Shown here one piece after another: positions 42,071-56,001 of a DNA stretch of 64,000 nucleotides. A program made the position numbers and the translations under genes. The notes beneath the pieces were generated by a model. It saw nothing but the letters and a program-made list of their open reading frames with translations. It had not been told where the DNA came from and did no database searches. Position 1 is the first letter of the stretch; every line of letters begins with the position of its first letter. Source of the DNA: Rutidosis leptorrhynchoides (Eukaryota; Streptophyta; Magnoliopsida; Asterales; Asteraceae); NCBI RefSeq assembly GCF_046630445.1, contig NC_092334.1, positions 103,611,501-103,675,500 of the forward strand, read 5' to 3'.

Positions 42071-44386
42071 TGTAACATCCCGCCTTTTTTCGTTTACCTT
42101 TCCGTCATGCTATTTTAAATTCCGTTATGTAATTATAACATCTCCCGTTAATATGCGTTTTAAATTATCTCGTTAGGTAATTCACGCACCCGAATGGAAC
42201 TAGAGGGACCAAACTTGCCCAAGTGCCAAACATTTGACTAGGTCAAATGGTCAACACTCCATTTCCTCCACCCATTATTTTCCATTTTCATTTTCACTTT
42301 TCATTTAATACTTTCAACTTTTCTCTCATTCTTCATCTTCAAGAATCATCATCTAAATTCGTTCAAGCAAGCTTCAATCAAAACAAATTACATATTTGGA
42401 ATCCTTGCAACTTCCTCTTCGATTCCATACTGATTTCATTACATTTGGGTAACTTTCTAAAATTACTAGATTTTGTGTTCTTGATGTTTTTAACTTATAA
42501 AGTTGTTAATTAGTGTCTATGGCTCAAGTCTAACATGAATATATGATTTATATGTTCGATTTTGTTATTTGAAGTAACTAGCTTGAGTATGAACTTTGGT
42601 GTGCTTGATTTGGTGATTTGGTTGTTTGAATGTTGTTAAATGTTATAAATGCTTGTATTAAATGTGTTCCTAGCATCACTAGCTTCAATTTGATGTGTAG
42701 GTTGTTTAAGAAAACTCCATAAACTTGATTAGTGATTTTGGTGAAATTGGGTTAGGGTTTGATAAGCTTGAAATGAATATTTGATGCATTGAATGCCATG
42801 AATTATTGTTAGTAAGTAGTTAGTTGTATTGTATGCTCGATTACCTACAAAACGGCGTGATTTATGTATGCATTAAATGCCCGAATCATAAATGTGCACT
42901 TGTAAAATTTGAAGCATTAAATGTGTGCATTGATTGATCATTTGATTTGAAAATTCGATAATTGTAATTAATGTTTTCGGTTGGTGAAATGTGTTTAGTT
43001 GGGTTCCTTGTCAAATTACCTTTCCAACGATATATGATGCGTGTCATAAGTGTCTACGGTTTGTGATTTGTGTTTGATCGAAGTTCGGAAAAAGACTTGA
43101 ACAATTGAAACTAACCAGGCACCAGCATACGTTAAGTGTCGCGGCGCGACATCCCTGGGTCGCGGCGCGGCATTTGCCGCGTCCAGGTTCTGACCTCCTT
43201 GGTCAAAATACGAAAAATGTTTGGCACGCTATGGACCTCCGATTCACATGAGACTTGTTCTAACATGCTTATATATGAATAAAAACCTCAGAAAAATAGT
43301 TCGGGACCCGAGCCGAACGTGTTGACTTTTTTGTTGACTTTGACCGACCAAAGTTTGACTTTTTGTCAAACTTAACCAAATGATTATGCAACCTTCCTAA
43401 CTTGTTTCTATACTTGTATCTTGCATGAAACTTGACAAATTGTTTCACATGCTACATAATCGAGTCGTAACGAGCCATAGGACTAATTGAACATCTTTGA
43501 CCTATCGTGTTTATCGTTATTGATACGACCTATTTGTTTAGGTCAAGACTAGCATTGTTCTTTGCACACGTTACTTGTCGAAGTACTTATTTACTCTTGC
43601 GCTCAAGGTGAGATCATAGTCCCACTTTTACTCTTTTGAACTTACATTTGGGATGAGAAAACATAAACATTTCTTTTTAACTAAGTGAACACAAGTAGAG
43701 GAAAACAAACATTCTACATACGAGTTTAGAACAAAATCCTCAATTCGATTATCATTAGTTACTCTTGCAGTGTGTAAGTGTAGGCGTGAACTTATGTTGT
43801 ATGGCCATATGGGTTTGACAAACCCTCATCTCGGACGGTTCGCTATCGTCCACAGATGAAATATATTTTCGAGAAACAGTGTTGTTCTAGCACTATTAAT
43901 GGGGTTCAACGGACGGAATGTTAAGCCTTGATAATTGGGTGCTCGTGAATATTAACTTTTAGAATGTACTACTATTTTATCAATGTTGCAAATCTTGTGG
44001 TTCGACTTACTTTTACTCATTTACTTACTTAAACCTATGATTTCACCAACGTTTTCGTTGACAGATTTCTATGTTTTTCTTAGGTCTTTGAACGATATGT
44101 GAAACATGCTTCCGCTCATTATTTTGATACTTGCATTGGATGTCGAGTATACTTGCATATGTGGAGCGTCTTTTGACTACTTTAAACTGTGTCGCACGTG
44201 TTTCATTTGTACTTTAAACATCGTTTTGTACTAGTTATGGAAACTACTTTTGTAAACTTTGAAACATCCACACTTATGAAATGAATGCGACATATTTTCG
44301 GTCAAACTTTGTCTTAAAGACTTATGACCATGAAATGGGACCTACGTAGACGGCGCCGTCAAACATGATTTGGTCGGGTCGCTACA
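42071..44386 (+). repeat. Inner Tekay 5' LTR, 2.3 kb
   Basis: TG...CA repeat. Within AT-rich sequence it has a GC-rich block at 43,138-43,182 made of two copies of GTCGCGGCGCG and a complementary GCCGCG. Confidence 0.92.
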
Positions 44387-44809
44387 GATGGTATCAGAGC
44401 CTTGGTTGTAGGGATTTAGAGTTCATTGGTGTCGACCCCGAGTCATAGGGTACATTGGTGAGTCTAGACTACAACCAGCATATAGACTTGACGTAGGAAT
44501 TACTTGACTACCTGTGCATTTATACTCGAACTCTTCTACTCATATCTATTCTTATTCTACCTTAATCTCACGTTGACTAATTGGATTGACACGCCACCTT
44601 GACTATATGAAGTAATGTCGAATGCACATATGAATTAGGGTAATATAATTTCCGGGATTATATTACGGTGACTCATATGAACGTTCCGACATTATGACAT
44701 AAAGAATTTAAGGCGAGTCAAGGAAAATTTTCTCTCTATCTTTATTCCATATCACGGTTAGTATTATTTAGAATACTAACCAACGGTATTCTTTTGTTTT
44801 GAAGGAACA

Positions 44810-47800
44810 ATGCCTCCTCGCAGTGTGGCACGCCGTGAAACTCCCGAACAAGCACTACAACGAATGGTGGCCACCGCCGTAGAGGCGGCCATGGTCGGTC
44901 ACTCCTCCAACAACAACAATAACAATAACAACAACAACAATCAAGGGGCCGGTAACTCAAGCGAAGGGTGCTCCTACAAAGCTTTTATGGGGTGCAAACC
45001 TCACACTTATGATGGAACCGGGGGACCGGTTACACTCACTCGATGGTTCGAACAAACGGAGGCCGTCTTTAGCATAAGCGGTTGCCGGGACCAAGATAAG
45101 GTCAAGTACTCCACCCACACTCTCGCCGGCGTCGCTCTTACATGGTGGAACACCTATGTACAATCGGTGGGTACCGATGAAGCTCATGCCCTCTATTGGG
45201 CTGATTTAAGGGAAAAGATGATTGTTGAATATTTCCCTCGCGAAGAAACCCGAAAGCTCGAACAAGAGCTAAGAACTTTGAAGGCGGTCGGAAACGATCT
45301 CAAGGCCTACAATCAACGATTCGCCGAGCTATCTTTGATGTGTCCCAACCTCGTGAACCCCGAATCTCAAAGGGTTGAACTCTATATGGATGGTCTTTCA
45401 AAGAGCATCAAACAAGGTGTGATGTCCTCCAAACCCGCTAATCACCAAGCTGCTTTGAACATGGCCCGCCAATTGATCGAAACGGTTGATGAAATCATAG
45501 TGCCGGCTCCTAAGGCCAAGGACAAATTGGGTGGCAACAAAAGAAAATGGGAAGCCACTCCATCAAGCAACTACAACAACAACACCTTCACCAAAAAGCC
45601 TTTCACCAACGACATCAAGAAAGGTTATGCCGGAACTCAACCTTTTTGCAACAAATGTCACAAGCACCACTCGGGTGAATGTGGCAAGCTCATTTATCAC
45701 CGATGCCAAGGAGTTGGTCATAAGGCCAACAATTACACAAGTGTTGCCCCCGTCACTCGAAAGGGGCCCAATCCTCCAAAAACGGTCACTTGTTATGAAT
45801 GTGGCCAAATGGGCCATTATAGGAACGAATGCCCGAAGAAGAAGGCCAACCCCAACACACGCGGCCGAGCCTTCAACATTAACACCGAGGAAGCTCGGGA
45901 TGACAATGAACTAGTCACGGGTACGTTTCTTCTTAACAACACTTATGTTACTTGTTTATTCGATTCGGGTGCCGATAAGAGTTTTGTATCAAAGACTTTG
46001 ACTCATTCTTTTAGCACTCCACCACTTCCACTAGATACCACTTATACCATTGAAGTGGCCAACGGAAAACTATTGAGTGCCGACACATATTACCGGGGGT
46101 GTACGTTAAACATTTTGGGTAATGAGTTTGAAATTGACTTGATACCCATGGAACTAGGAAGCTTCGATGTAATAATCGGTATGAATTGGCTAGCCAAAAC
46201 GAAATCTCACATTCTTTGTGATCTTAACGCAATCCGAATTCCTATCGAGAATGGTGAACCTTTGATTGTTTATGGCGATAAGAGTTGCACCGGACTCAAC
46301 CTCGTTTCATGCATTAAAGTTAGAAAACTACTCCGTAAGGGTTGTTTTGCGATCCTTGCTCACGTTAAGAAAGTCGAGTCCGATGAGAAGCATACCGATG
46401 ATGTGCCAATTGTTAGTGACTTTTCCGATGTATTTTATGACGAATTGCCGGGTCTTCCACCTCATCGACCGGTTGAATTCCAAATCGATCTTATTCCGGG
46501 AGCTGCACCCATAGCACGTGCACCATATAGACTCGCTCCATCCGAAATGCAAGAATTGCAAAGTCAAATCCAAGAACTACTTGATCGTGGTTTTATCCAA
46601 CCTAGCCATTCACATTGGGGCGCTCCGATTTTGTTTGTTAAAAAGAAAGACGGATCCCTACGAATGTGCATTGATTATCGTGAACTAAACAAATTGATGG
46701 TTAAGAACCGATATCCTCTTCCTCGCATCGATGACCTCTTTGATCAACTACAAGGGTCTTGTGTATATTCGAAAATCGATCTCCACTCTGGTTATCATCA
46801 ATTAAGGGTTAAGGGGGAAGATGTCTCCAAAACCGCTTTCCGAACTCGTTATGGTAGTTATGAATTCCTTGTCATGCCTTTTGGTCACACTAACACACCG
46901 GCGGTGTTCATGGATCTTATGAACCACGTGTGCAAACCGTATCTTAACAAATTCATTATCGTGTTCATCGATGATATTTTGGTTTATTCAAAAAGCGAAG
47001 AAGAACACGAGGAACACCTCCGACTTGTGCTTGAACTTTTAAGACAAGAACGACTCTATGCCAAATTCTCAAAGTGTGAATTTTGGTTGAAGGAAGTTCA
47101 ATTTCTTGGTCATGTTGTAAGTGACCAAGGTATTAAAGTCGATCCATCGAAAATCGAAGCCATTAGTAAATGGGAGACTCCTACTACTCCTACTCATATT
47201 CGTCAATTCTTGGGTCTCACTGGATACTACCGTAGATTCATCAAGGATTTCTCTTTGGTTGCTCGTCCTCTAACCGCGTTAACTCACAAGGGAAAGAAAT
47301 TCATTTGGGCGACCGAACAGGAATCCGCATTTCAAATCTTGAAAACGAAGCTAACCACCGCTCCTATCTTGTCACTTCCCGAAGGCAACGATGATTTTGT
47401 TGTGTATTGCGACGCCTCGAAACATGGTTTTGGGTGTGTTTTGATGCAACGAATGAAAGTCATCTCTTATGCTTCTCGACAACTCAAAATTCATGAACGA
47501 AACTACACGACACATGATCTCGAACTCGGAGCCGTTGTCTTTGCACTAAAAATGTGGAGACACTATCTTTATGGAACCAAGAGTACTATCTTTACCGATC
47601 ACAAAAGTCTCCAACACATCTTCGATCAAAAGCAACTAAACATGAGACAACGAAGGTGGATTGAAACCTTAAACGATTACGATTGCGAGCTTCGTTACCA
47701 TCCCGGAAAGGCAAATGTAGTAGCCGACGCCTTAAGTCGAAAAGAAAGAGCGGCGCCTCTTCGTGTCTGAGCCTTAAACATCACCATCCACACCAACCTT

Positions 47801-49276
47801 AATAGCCAAATTCGGGTAGCTCAAGATGAGGCTCTCAAGGATAAAAACGTTTCACACGAACTCTTGAACATTCTCGTCTCTCGATTCGAAGTTAGGGAGA
47901 CCGGACTTCGATATTTCGCCGGAAGGATTTGGGTGCCTCGATACGGGGACCTACGAAGTCTTATTTTAGATGAAGCCCATAAGTCACGATACTCGATTCA
48001 CCCCGGTGCCAATAAGATGTACCACGACCTTAAACAACAATATTGGTGGCCGAACATCAAAAGGGACGTAGCTACTTATGTTTCCAAGTGTTTGACATGT
48101 TCCAAAGTCAAAGCCGAACACCAAAGACCGTCTGAACTACTTCAACAACCCGAGATCCCGCAATGGAAGTGGGAAAGGATAACGATGGATTTTATCACCA
48201 AACTACCAAAAATGACGGGCGGTTATGATACCATTTGGGTTATTGTTGACCGTCTCACCAAATCCGCACACTTTCTCGCCATGAAGGAGACCGACAAAAT
48301 GGAGAAACTTGCACAACTTTACATCAAGGAGATCGTAGCCCGGCACGGTGTACCTTTATCGATTATCTCCGACCGAGATGGTCGTTTCGTTTCTAGATTT
48401 TGGCGTACATTACAAGAAGCGTTGGGAATGCGTTTAGACATGAGCACCACATATCATCCCCAAACCGATGGGCAAAGCGAACGCACAATTCAAACCTTGG
48501 AGGACATGTTACGAACTTGCGTGGTTGATTTTGGAAAATCTTGGGACAAGCACTTACCTCTCGCCGAGTTCTCTTACAACAATAGTTATCACGCGAGTAT
48601 TAAAGCCGCACCTTTTAAAGCGCTATATGGCCGAAAATGTCGTTCACCTCTTTGTTGGGCCGAGGTAGGCGACGTACAAATCACCGGACCCGAACTCATT
48701 CACGAAACCACCGAGAAAATCGTTCAAATCCGAGATAGGCTTCGGACGGCCCGAAGTCGTCAAAAGTGCTATACCGAAAAACGACGTAACGACCTTGAAT
48801 TTCAAGTCGGTGACCGAGTAATGTTAAAAGTCGCACCTTGGAAAGGTGTAATCCATTTTGGGAAACGTGGGAAGCTAAATCCGCGGTATATTGGTCCTTT
48901 CGAAATCTTGGAGCGTATTGGAACCGTTGCTTATCGTTTAGATCTTCCGCCTCAATTGAACTCCGTTCATCCTACCTTCCATGTATCTAACTTGAAAAAG
49001 TGTCTTGTCGAACCCGATATCGTCATCCCTCTCGAGGAACTTACTATTGATGACAAACTTCATTTTGTGGAGGAACCGGTTGAAATTGTGGACACCTCCG
49101 TCAAGACTTTGAAACAAAGCCGAATTCTGATTGTTAAAGTCCATTGGAACGCCAAAAGGGGACCCGAGTTTACTTGGGAAAGGCAAGACCAAATGCAAAA
49201 GAAATACCCTCACTTGTTCCCGGTTCCGGAAACGCAAGATCCCGAGGAGGAAACAACGATTACTACGCCTGCTTAA
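44810..49276 (+). CDS. gag-pol: Inner Tekay gag-pol region
   Basis: Gag starts [20 protein letters not shown], has an asparagine tract, then the capsid-like part ([24 protein letters not shown]) and the zinc knuckle [14 protein letters not shown] (about 45,790-45,835). Protease: [13 protein letters not shown] (about 45,955). [13 protein letters not shown] (about 46,663) and the catalytic [11 protein letters not shown] (about 46,965). RNase [15 protein letters not shown] and [11 protein letters not shown] (47,400-47,620). Integrase: zinc finger [11 protein letters not shown]...CLTC (48,000-48,100), [18 protein letters not shown] and [13 protein letters not shown] (48,185-48,490). GPY/F-type part: [10 protein letters not shown]. 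Chromodomain: [18 protein letters not shown] (to about 49,230). The chromodomain is thought to steer insertion toward heterochromatin. Confidence 0.93.
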
Positions 49277-49311
49277 ATTTCGGGACGAAATTTCTTTTAA
49301 GGAGTAGGTAA

Positions 49312-51616
49312 TGTAACATCCCGCCTTTTTCCGTCATACTATTTTAAATTCCGTTATGTAATTATAACATCTCCCGTTAATATGCGTTTTAAATTATCTC
49401 GTTAGGTAATTCACGCACCCGAATGGAACTAGAGGGACCAAACTTGCCCAAGTGCCAAACATTTGACTAGGTCAAATGGTCAACACTCCATTTCCTCCAC
49501 CCATTATTTTCCATTTTCATTTTCACTTTTCATTTAATACTTTCAACTTTTCTCTCAATCTTCATCTTCAAGAATCATCATCTAAATTCGTTCAAGCAAG
49601 CTTCAATCAAAACAAATTACATATTTGGAATCCTTGCAACTTCCTCTTCGATTCCATACCGATTTTATTACATTTGGGTGAATTTCTAAAATCACTAGAT
49701 TTTGTGTTCTTAATGTTTTTAACTTATAAAGTTGTTAATTAGTGTCTATGGCTCAAGTCTAACATGAATATATGATTTATATGTTCGATTTTGTTATTTG
49801 AAGTAACTAGCTTGAGTATGAACTTTGGTGTGCTTGATTTGGTGATTTGGTTGTTTGAATGTTGTTAAATGTTATAAATGCATGTATTAAATGTGTTCCT
49901 AGTATCACTAGCTTCAATTTGATGTGTAGGTTGTTTAAGAAAACTTCATAAACTTGATTAGTGATTTTGGTAAAATTGGATTACGGTTTGATAAGCTTGA
50001 AATGAATATTTGATGCATTGAATGCCATGAATTATTGTTAGTAAGTAGTTAGTTGTATTGTATGCTCGATTACCTACAAAACGGCGTGATTTGTGTATGC
50101 ATTAAATGCCCGAATCATAAATGTGCACTTGTAAAATTTGAAGCATTAAATGTGTGCATTGATTGATCATTTGATTTGAAAAGTCGATAATTGCAATTAA
50201 TGTTTTCGGTTGGTGAAATGTGTTTAGTTGGGTTCCTTGTCAAATTACCTTTCCAACGATATATGATGCGTGTCATAAGTGTCTACGGTTTGTGATTTGT
50301 GTTTGATCGAAGTTCGGAAAAAGACTTGAACAATTTAAACTAACCAGGCACCAGCACACGTTAAGTGTCGCGGCGCGACATCCCTGGGTCGCGGCGCGGC
50401 ATTTGCCGCGTCCAGGTTCTGACCTCCTTGGTCGAAATACGAAAAATGTTTGGCACGCTATGGACCTCCGATTCACATGAGACTTGTTCTAACATGCTTA
50501 TATATGAATAAAAACCTCAGAAAAATAGTTCGGGACCAGACCCGAACGTGTTGACTTTTTCGTTGACTTTGACCGACCAAAGTTTGACTTTTTGTCAAAC
50601 TTAACCAAATGATTATGCAACCTTCCTAACTTGTTTCTATACTTGTATCTTGCATGAAACTTGACAAATTGTTTCACATGCTACATAATCGAGTCGTAAC
50701 GAGCCATAGGACTAATTGAACATCTTTGACCTATCGTGTTTATCGTTATTGATGCGACCTATTTGTTTAGGTCAAGACTAGCATTGTTCTTTGCACATGT
50801 TACTTGTTGAAGTACTTATTTACTCTTGCGCTCAAGGTGAGATCATAGTCCCACTTTTACTCTTTTGAACTTACATTTGGGATGAGAAAACATAAACATT
50901 TCTTTTTAACTAAGTGAACACAAGTAGAGGAAAAACAAACATTCTACATACGAGTTTAGAACAAAATCCTCAATTCGATTATCATTAGTTACTCTTGCAG
51001 TGTGTAAGTGTAGGCATGAACTTATGTTGTATGGCCATATGTGTTTGACAAACCCTCATCTCGGACGGTTCGCTACCGTCCACAGATGAAATATATTTTC
51101 GAGAAACAGTGTTGTTCTAGCACTATTAATGGGGTTCAACGGACGGAATGTTAAGCCTTGATAATTGGGTGCTCGTGAATATTAACTTTTAGAATGTACT
51201 ACTATTTCATCAATGTTGCAAATCTTGTGGTTCGACTTACTTTTACTCATTTACTTACTTAAACCTATGATTTCACCAATGTTTTCGTTGACAGATTTCT
51301 ATGTTTTTCTCAGATCTTTGAACGATATGTGAAACATGCTTCCGCTCATTATTTTGATACTTGCATTGGATGTCGAGTATACTTGCATATGTGGAGCGTC
51401 TTTTGACTACTTTAAACTGTGTCGGACGTGTTTCATTTGTACTTTAAACATCGTTATGTACTAGTTATGGAAACTACTTTTGTAAACTTTGAAACATCCA
51501 CACTTATGAAATGAATGCGACATATTTTCGGTCAAACTTTGTCTTAAGGACTTATGACCATGAAATGGGACGTACGTAGACGGCGCCGTCAAACATGATT
51601 TGGTCGGGTTGCTACA
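49312..51616 (+). repeat. Inner Tekay 3' LTR, 2.3 kb
   Basis: Matches 42,071-44,386 apart from scattered substitutions and one short indel near its start. The GC-rich block is at about 50,366-50,410. Confidence 0.92.
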
Positions 51617-51621
51617 CTGAG

Positions 51622-54199
51622 CTCAATTGTGCTGGTAGATCCAAACGGTAAGCAACGGGTCCAACACGCTCCAAGATTTCAAAAGGACCAATGTATCGTG
51701 GGTTTAACTTTCCACGTTTTCCAAAACGAATCACACCTTTCCAAGGTGCAACCTTCAACATTACACGGTCACCAACGTTGAATTCAAAGTCTTTACGTTT
51801 ACGGTCTGCATAGCTCTTCTGGCAATCCCGGGCCGTCTTAAGTCTAGCTTGAATCTGAGCAATCTTCTCCGTTGTTTCATGTACTACCTCAGGTCCGGTG
51901 ATTTGCTTTTCGCCTACTTCGGCCCAACAAATAGGAGATCGGCACTTGCGGCCATACAACGCTTCAAAAGGTGCGGCATTAATACTCGAGTGATAACTGT
52001 TGTTGTAAGAAAATTCGGCGAGTGGCAAATGCCTTTCCCAGGCCTTTCCAAAATCGATAACACATGCACGCAACATGTCTTCCAAGGTCTGAATTGTTCG
52101 TTTACTTTGCCCGTCGGTCCGTGGGTGATAAGCAGTACTCATGTTAAGATGAGTTCCCATGGCTTCTTGTAAAGAACGCCAAAATCTGGAAGCAAAACGG
52201 GGATCACGATTTGAGATGATCGATAAAGGTACACCATGACGAGATACAACCTCTTTGATGTATAGTTGAGCAAGTCTCTCCATCGTATCCGTTTCCTTCA
52301 TAGCCAAGAAGTGTGCAGATTTAGTAAGACGGTCAACGATAACCCAGATGGTATCGTATCCGCCCACCGTCTTTGGTAGCTTGGTGATGAAATCCATTGC
52401 TATCCTTTCCCACTTCCATTGAGGGATTTCCGGTTGTTGAAGTAATCCAGAGGGCCTCTGATGTTCAGCCTTAACTTTCAAACAAGTCAAACACTTACCA
52501 ACATAAGTTGCAACGTTTTTCTTAAGATTCGGCCACCAATACTGTTCCTTAAGATCATGGTACATTTTGCCCGCTCCGGGATGAATCGAATATCTCGACT
52601 TGTGTGCTTCATTAAGTATAAGGTTTCGTAGATCTCCATAAAGAGGTACCCCAAATTCTTCCGGCATAGCATCGAAGTCCAGTCTCCCTAACTTCGAATC
52701 GAGAGACAAGTATGTTCAAATGGTCATGAGATATATTCTCCTCCTTGAGAGCCTCATCTTGGGCTACACGGATCTGACTGTTGAGGTTCGAATGAATGGT
52801 GATGTTCAGAGCCCTAACACGAAGAGGTGCCGTCCTCTCCTTTCGGCTTAAAGCGTCAGCTACAACATTGGCCTTGCCAGGATGATAGCGAAGTTCACAA
52901 TCGTAGTCGTTCAATGTCTCGATCCATCGATGCTGTCTCATGTTCAGTTGCTTCTGATCAAAGATGTGTTGGAGACTCTTGTGATCGGTAAAGATAGTAC
53001 TTTTCGTTCCATAAAGATAGTGTCTCCATAATTTGAGCGCAAAGACAACGGCTCCAAGTTCGAGATCATGAGTAGTGTAGTTCCGCTCGTGAATCTTCAA
53101 TTGACGGGAAGCATAGGCGATAACCTTTGATCTTTGAATCAATACACAACCAAAACCACTTTTCTATGCATCACAATAAACAACAAAGTCGTCACTGCCT
53201 TCAGGAAGAGATAAGATAGGTGCGGTGGTTAACTTCTTCTTCAAGGTTTGAAAAGCTGATTCGTGTGCGGGTTCCCAAATGAACTTCTTCCCTTTGTGAG
53301 TCAACACAGTCAAAGGACGCGCAATCAGAGAGAAATCTTCAATAAATCTTCGGTAGTAACCGGCGAGACCTAAAAATTGGCGAATGTGCATCGGAGTAGT
53401 GGGGGTTTACCACTTGCTGATAGCTTCAATCTTGGCGGGATCGACTTTGATACCCTGGTCGCTCACAACATGACCCAGAAATTGGACTTCCTTCAACCAA
53501 AATTCACACTTGGAGAATTTGGCATAAAGTTGCTCTTGTCTCAAGAGTTCAAGCACTAATCGAAGATGTTGCTCATGTTCTTCTTCGCTCTTAGAGTAGA
53601 TGATGATTCATGAGGTCCATAAATACGGCAGGTGCATTTGTCAAACCGAATGGCATCACGAGAAACTCATAATGACCATAACGAGTTCTAAACACAGTCT
53701 TCATCATATCACTTTCCTTCACCCTCAACTGGTGATAACCGGATCGCAAATCGATCTTAGAGTAAACACTCAATCCTTGTAGTTGATCAAAAAGATCGTC
53801 AATACGGGGAAGAGGATACCGATTATTGATTGTCAATTTGTTGAGTTCACGGTAGTCGATACACATACGGAAGGATCCATCCTTTTTCTTCACAAATAGA
53901 ACAGGTGCGCCCCAAGGCGAGAAACTTGGTTGGATGAATCTACGGTCTAGCAGTTCTTGTAATTGACTCTGCAACTCTTGCATCTCAGAAGGTGCGAGTC
54001 GATAAGGTGCGCGAGCTACAGGTGTAGCTCCTGGTACTAAATCAATCTGAAACTCTACGGCTCTCGGCGGCGGTAATCCAGGCAATTCTTCAGGAAAGAC
54101 ATCTGGGAATTTGTTCACAATTCGAACGTCGTTCACACTCTTCACCTCAGTTTCTACCGTTTTCACATGTGCTAGGACAGCAAGACGTCCCTTCTTCAT
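51622..54199 (-). pseudogene. Outer Tekay pol region: RT, RNase H, integrase
   Basis: Read leftwards. RT shows [36 protein letters not shown] and [15 protein letters not shown] (54,199-53,600). RNase H shows [25 protein letters not shown] and [11 protein letters not shown] (about 53,200-52,820). Integrase shows the zinc finger [11 protein letters not shown]...[22 protein letters not shown] and [13 protein letters not shown] (about 52,600-52,060), ending [10 protein letters not shown] at the nested insertion. It is very close to the inner element in sequence, but clearly a separate subfamily. It is broken, with several breaks. Confidence 0.85.
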
Positions 54200-55708
54200 G
54201 ATCTTTTACGCTTTCACGCAACTAATGAGGTTCAGCTTCGAGGTACATCTCTCTCCGTAAATGATCAGTGGCTCACCGTCTCCTTGTGGTATACCAAGAG
54301 CTTTATCTCCACAGATAATATTGGCCCTTATCTTGGTCAACCAATCCATGCCGACGATTACATCAAAACTTCCTAATTTGATGGGTATCAAATCAATTTC
54401 GAAATCTACACCATCTATGTTGATAATAGCTCCTCGACTAATGTGGTCAACTTTTTCAAGTTTACCGTTGGCTACTTCGACAAGCATACTCTCTTTTAAA
54501 GGGACTAAAGACCAATTAATCTTATTGCAAAAGTGTCTACATACATAACTTCTATCGGCACCAGTATCAAATAAGACAGAAGCTAATAGATTGTTGATAG
54601 TGAATATACCTGTCACCAAGTCGGGATTCTCGCGTGCATCCCTTGCATTAACGTTGAAAGCTCTACCACGGGGTGGTCCGCCGTCTTTTCTTTTTTTGGG
54701 GCACGCATTTCTGAAATGGCCCGTTTGTCCGCATTCGTAGCACTTTTTCGGTCCATTGGGGTTCGCCTTCACATTCAGGGTGGTGACCTTGCAGTCTTTA
54801 CCGATATGTCCAGTCCGTTGGCACTTTTCACAAACAACGTTACAATATCCAGTATGGTGCTTGTAGCACCGCTTGTATTGTGGTAAGGTTCCCTTATAGT
54901 TGGGGTTGGAGTTCCTACCGTTGTTGTTTCCTTTGAAACCCTCATGTCGTTTCGCCGGGTTTGGATCATAGGTCTTTCCCCTGTTGTTATCCCATTTGCA
55001 CTTCTCACTACTACTCGCTTCAGACTTAGCCTTCTCTGGTTCATCGATGATAATTTAATTCATTAAAGTATGCACCATGCGCATTGCATCCGGGACATTA
55101 GGTGGCTTGGACGAGGTGACGTTTCCCTTAATGCTCTTAGGAAGTCCCCAGAAGTACCTTTCCATACGCTTGAACTTCGGGGTAACCATGGTAGGACACA
55201 TTAGGGCTAGTTCCAAAAACCTCCGGTTGTAACTATCAAGGTCGTTCCCAACGGCCTTTAACTGCATAAATTCCATCTCCATCTTCTGGATCTCGGTCCT
55301 AGGGCAATATTCCTCAATCAGGGCCCCTTTGAACTCCTCCCATGGGGTAGCAAATGCCTCATCAATACCTTTTGCTTGAGCCAACGTGTTCCACCACGTT
55401 AGTGCGCCGTCAAACAGCGTGCACGAAGCAAACTTGGTCTTATTCTCCTCTGAACAGTTACTAACTCAAAACACAGATTCTAACTTCTCGAACCATCTAG
55501 TGAGACCAACCGGCCCCTCTGTTCCACTGAAGTTGTGGGGTTTGCAGCTTTGGAAATCTTTGTACGTGCACCCATTACGAATGGGCGGGATAACCGGTGG
55601 CAGTGGCGGTGGAGCTCGGAGGTTCCTTTCCGCTAAAGCTGCGGTGACTAGTTCATTGATCATATCCTCGATTTGGGCTGCGGTAGGTGTGGATCGTCCG
55701 TTGGCCAT
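54200..55708 (-). pseudogene. Outer Tekay gag and protease region
   Basis: Gag starts MANGRSTPTAAQIEDMINEL (55,708) and includes VGLTRWFEKLESVF, WEEFKGALIEEYCPRTEIQK and [21 protein letters not shown] zinc knuckle CYECGQTGHFRNAC lies near 54,730. The protease motif LFDTGADRSYV lies near 54,570 and GSFDVIVGMDWL further on. It is broken, with several breaks. Confidence 0.85.
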
Positions 55709-56001
55709 GATGTTCTAAACAAAAATTTTGACTCAAGTCAAAATCCAGTATTCAAATAGTAATAATACAGTATATGGTAACCAACATGGAATCAACACGT
55801 CACATGTTTATTAAGTAACGCATCTAGGTACAAATACCACAGAATCATACAGTAACGTAAATAGAACATCGTGCAAGAATTAAATAATGCAAAGTTCCAT
55901 TCATTAATAATAAGTTGCATACATCTGTAAAGGTTCGTACAATACATAAGTAATACATAAAACTACAACTAGATTACATAATGAAATCTACTACAAAAGC
56001 C

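Larger units (their letters stand above)
42071..51616 (+). mobile_element. Inner Ty3/Gypsy chromovirus (Tekay type), 9.5 kb, nested, nearly whole
   Basis: LTRs lie at 42,071-44,386 and 49,312-51,616 (TGTAACATCCCGCC...CGGGTCGCTACA). The flanking CTGAG is at 42,066-42,070 and 51,617-51,621. The primer site TGGTATCAGAGC lies at 44,389-44,400. The purine-rich end TTTAAGGAGTAGGTAA precedes 49,312. Gag-pol fills 44,810-49,276 in the order gag, protease, RT, RNase H, integrase, chromodomain. It lies opposite to the outer element and must be younger than it. The LTR difference is about 1.5% by eye. It looks nearly whole, with about one break. Confidence 0.93.

Noticed and set aside
44742-44960. Cysteine/tyrosine-rich minus-strand frame at the inner gag start
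   Set aside because: Antisense of the asparagine tract (AAC/AAT repeats) in gag.
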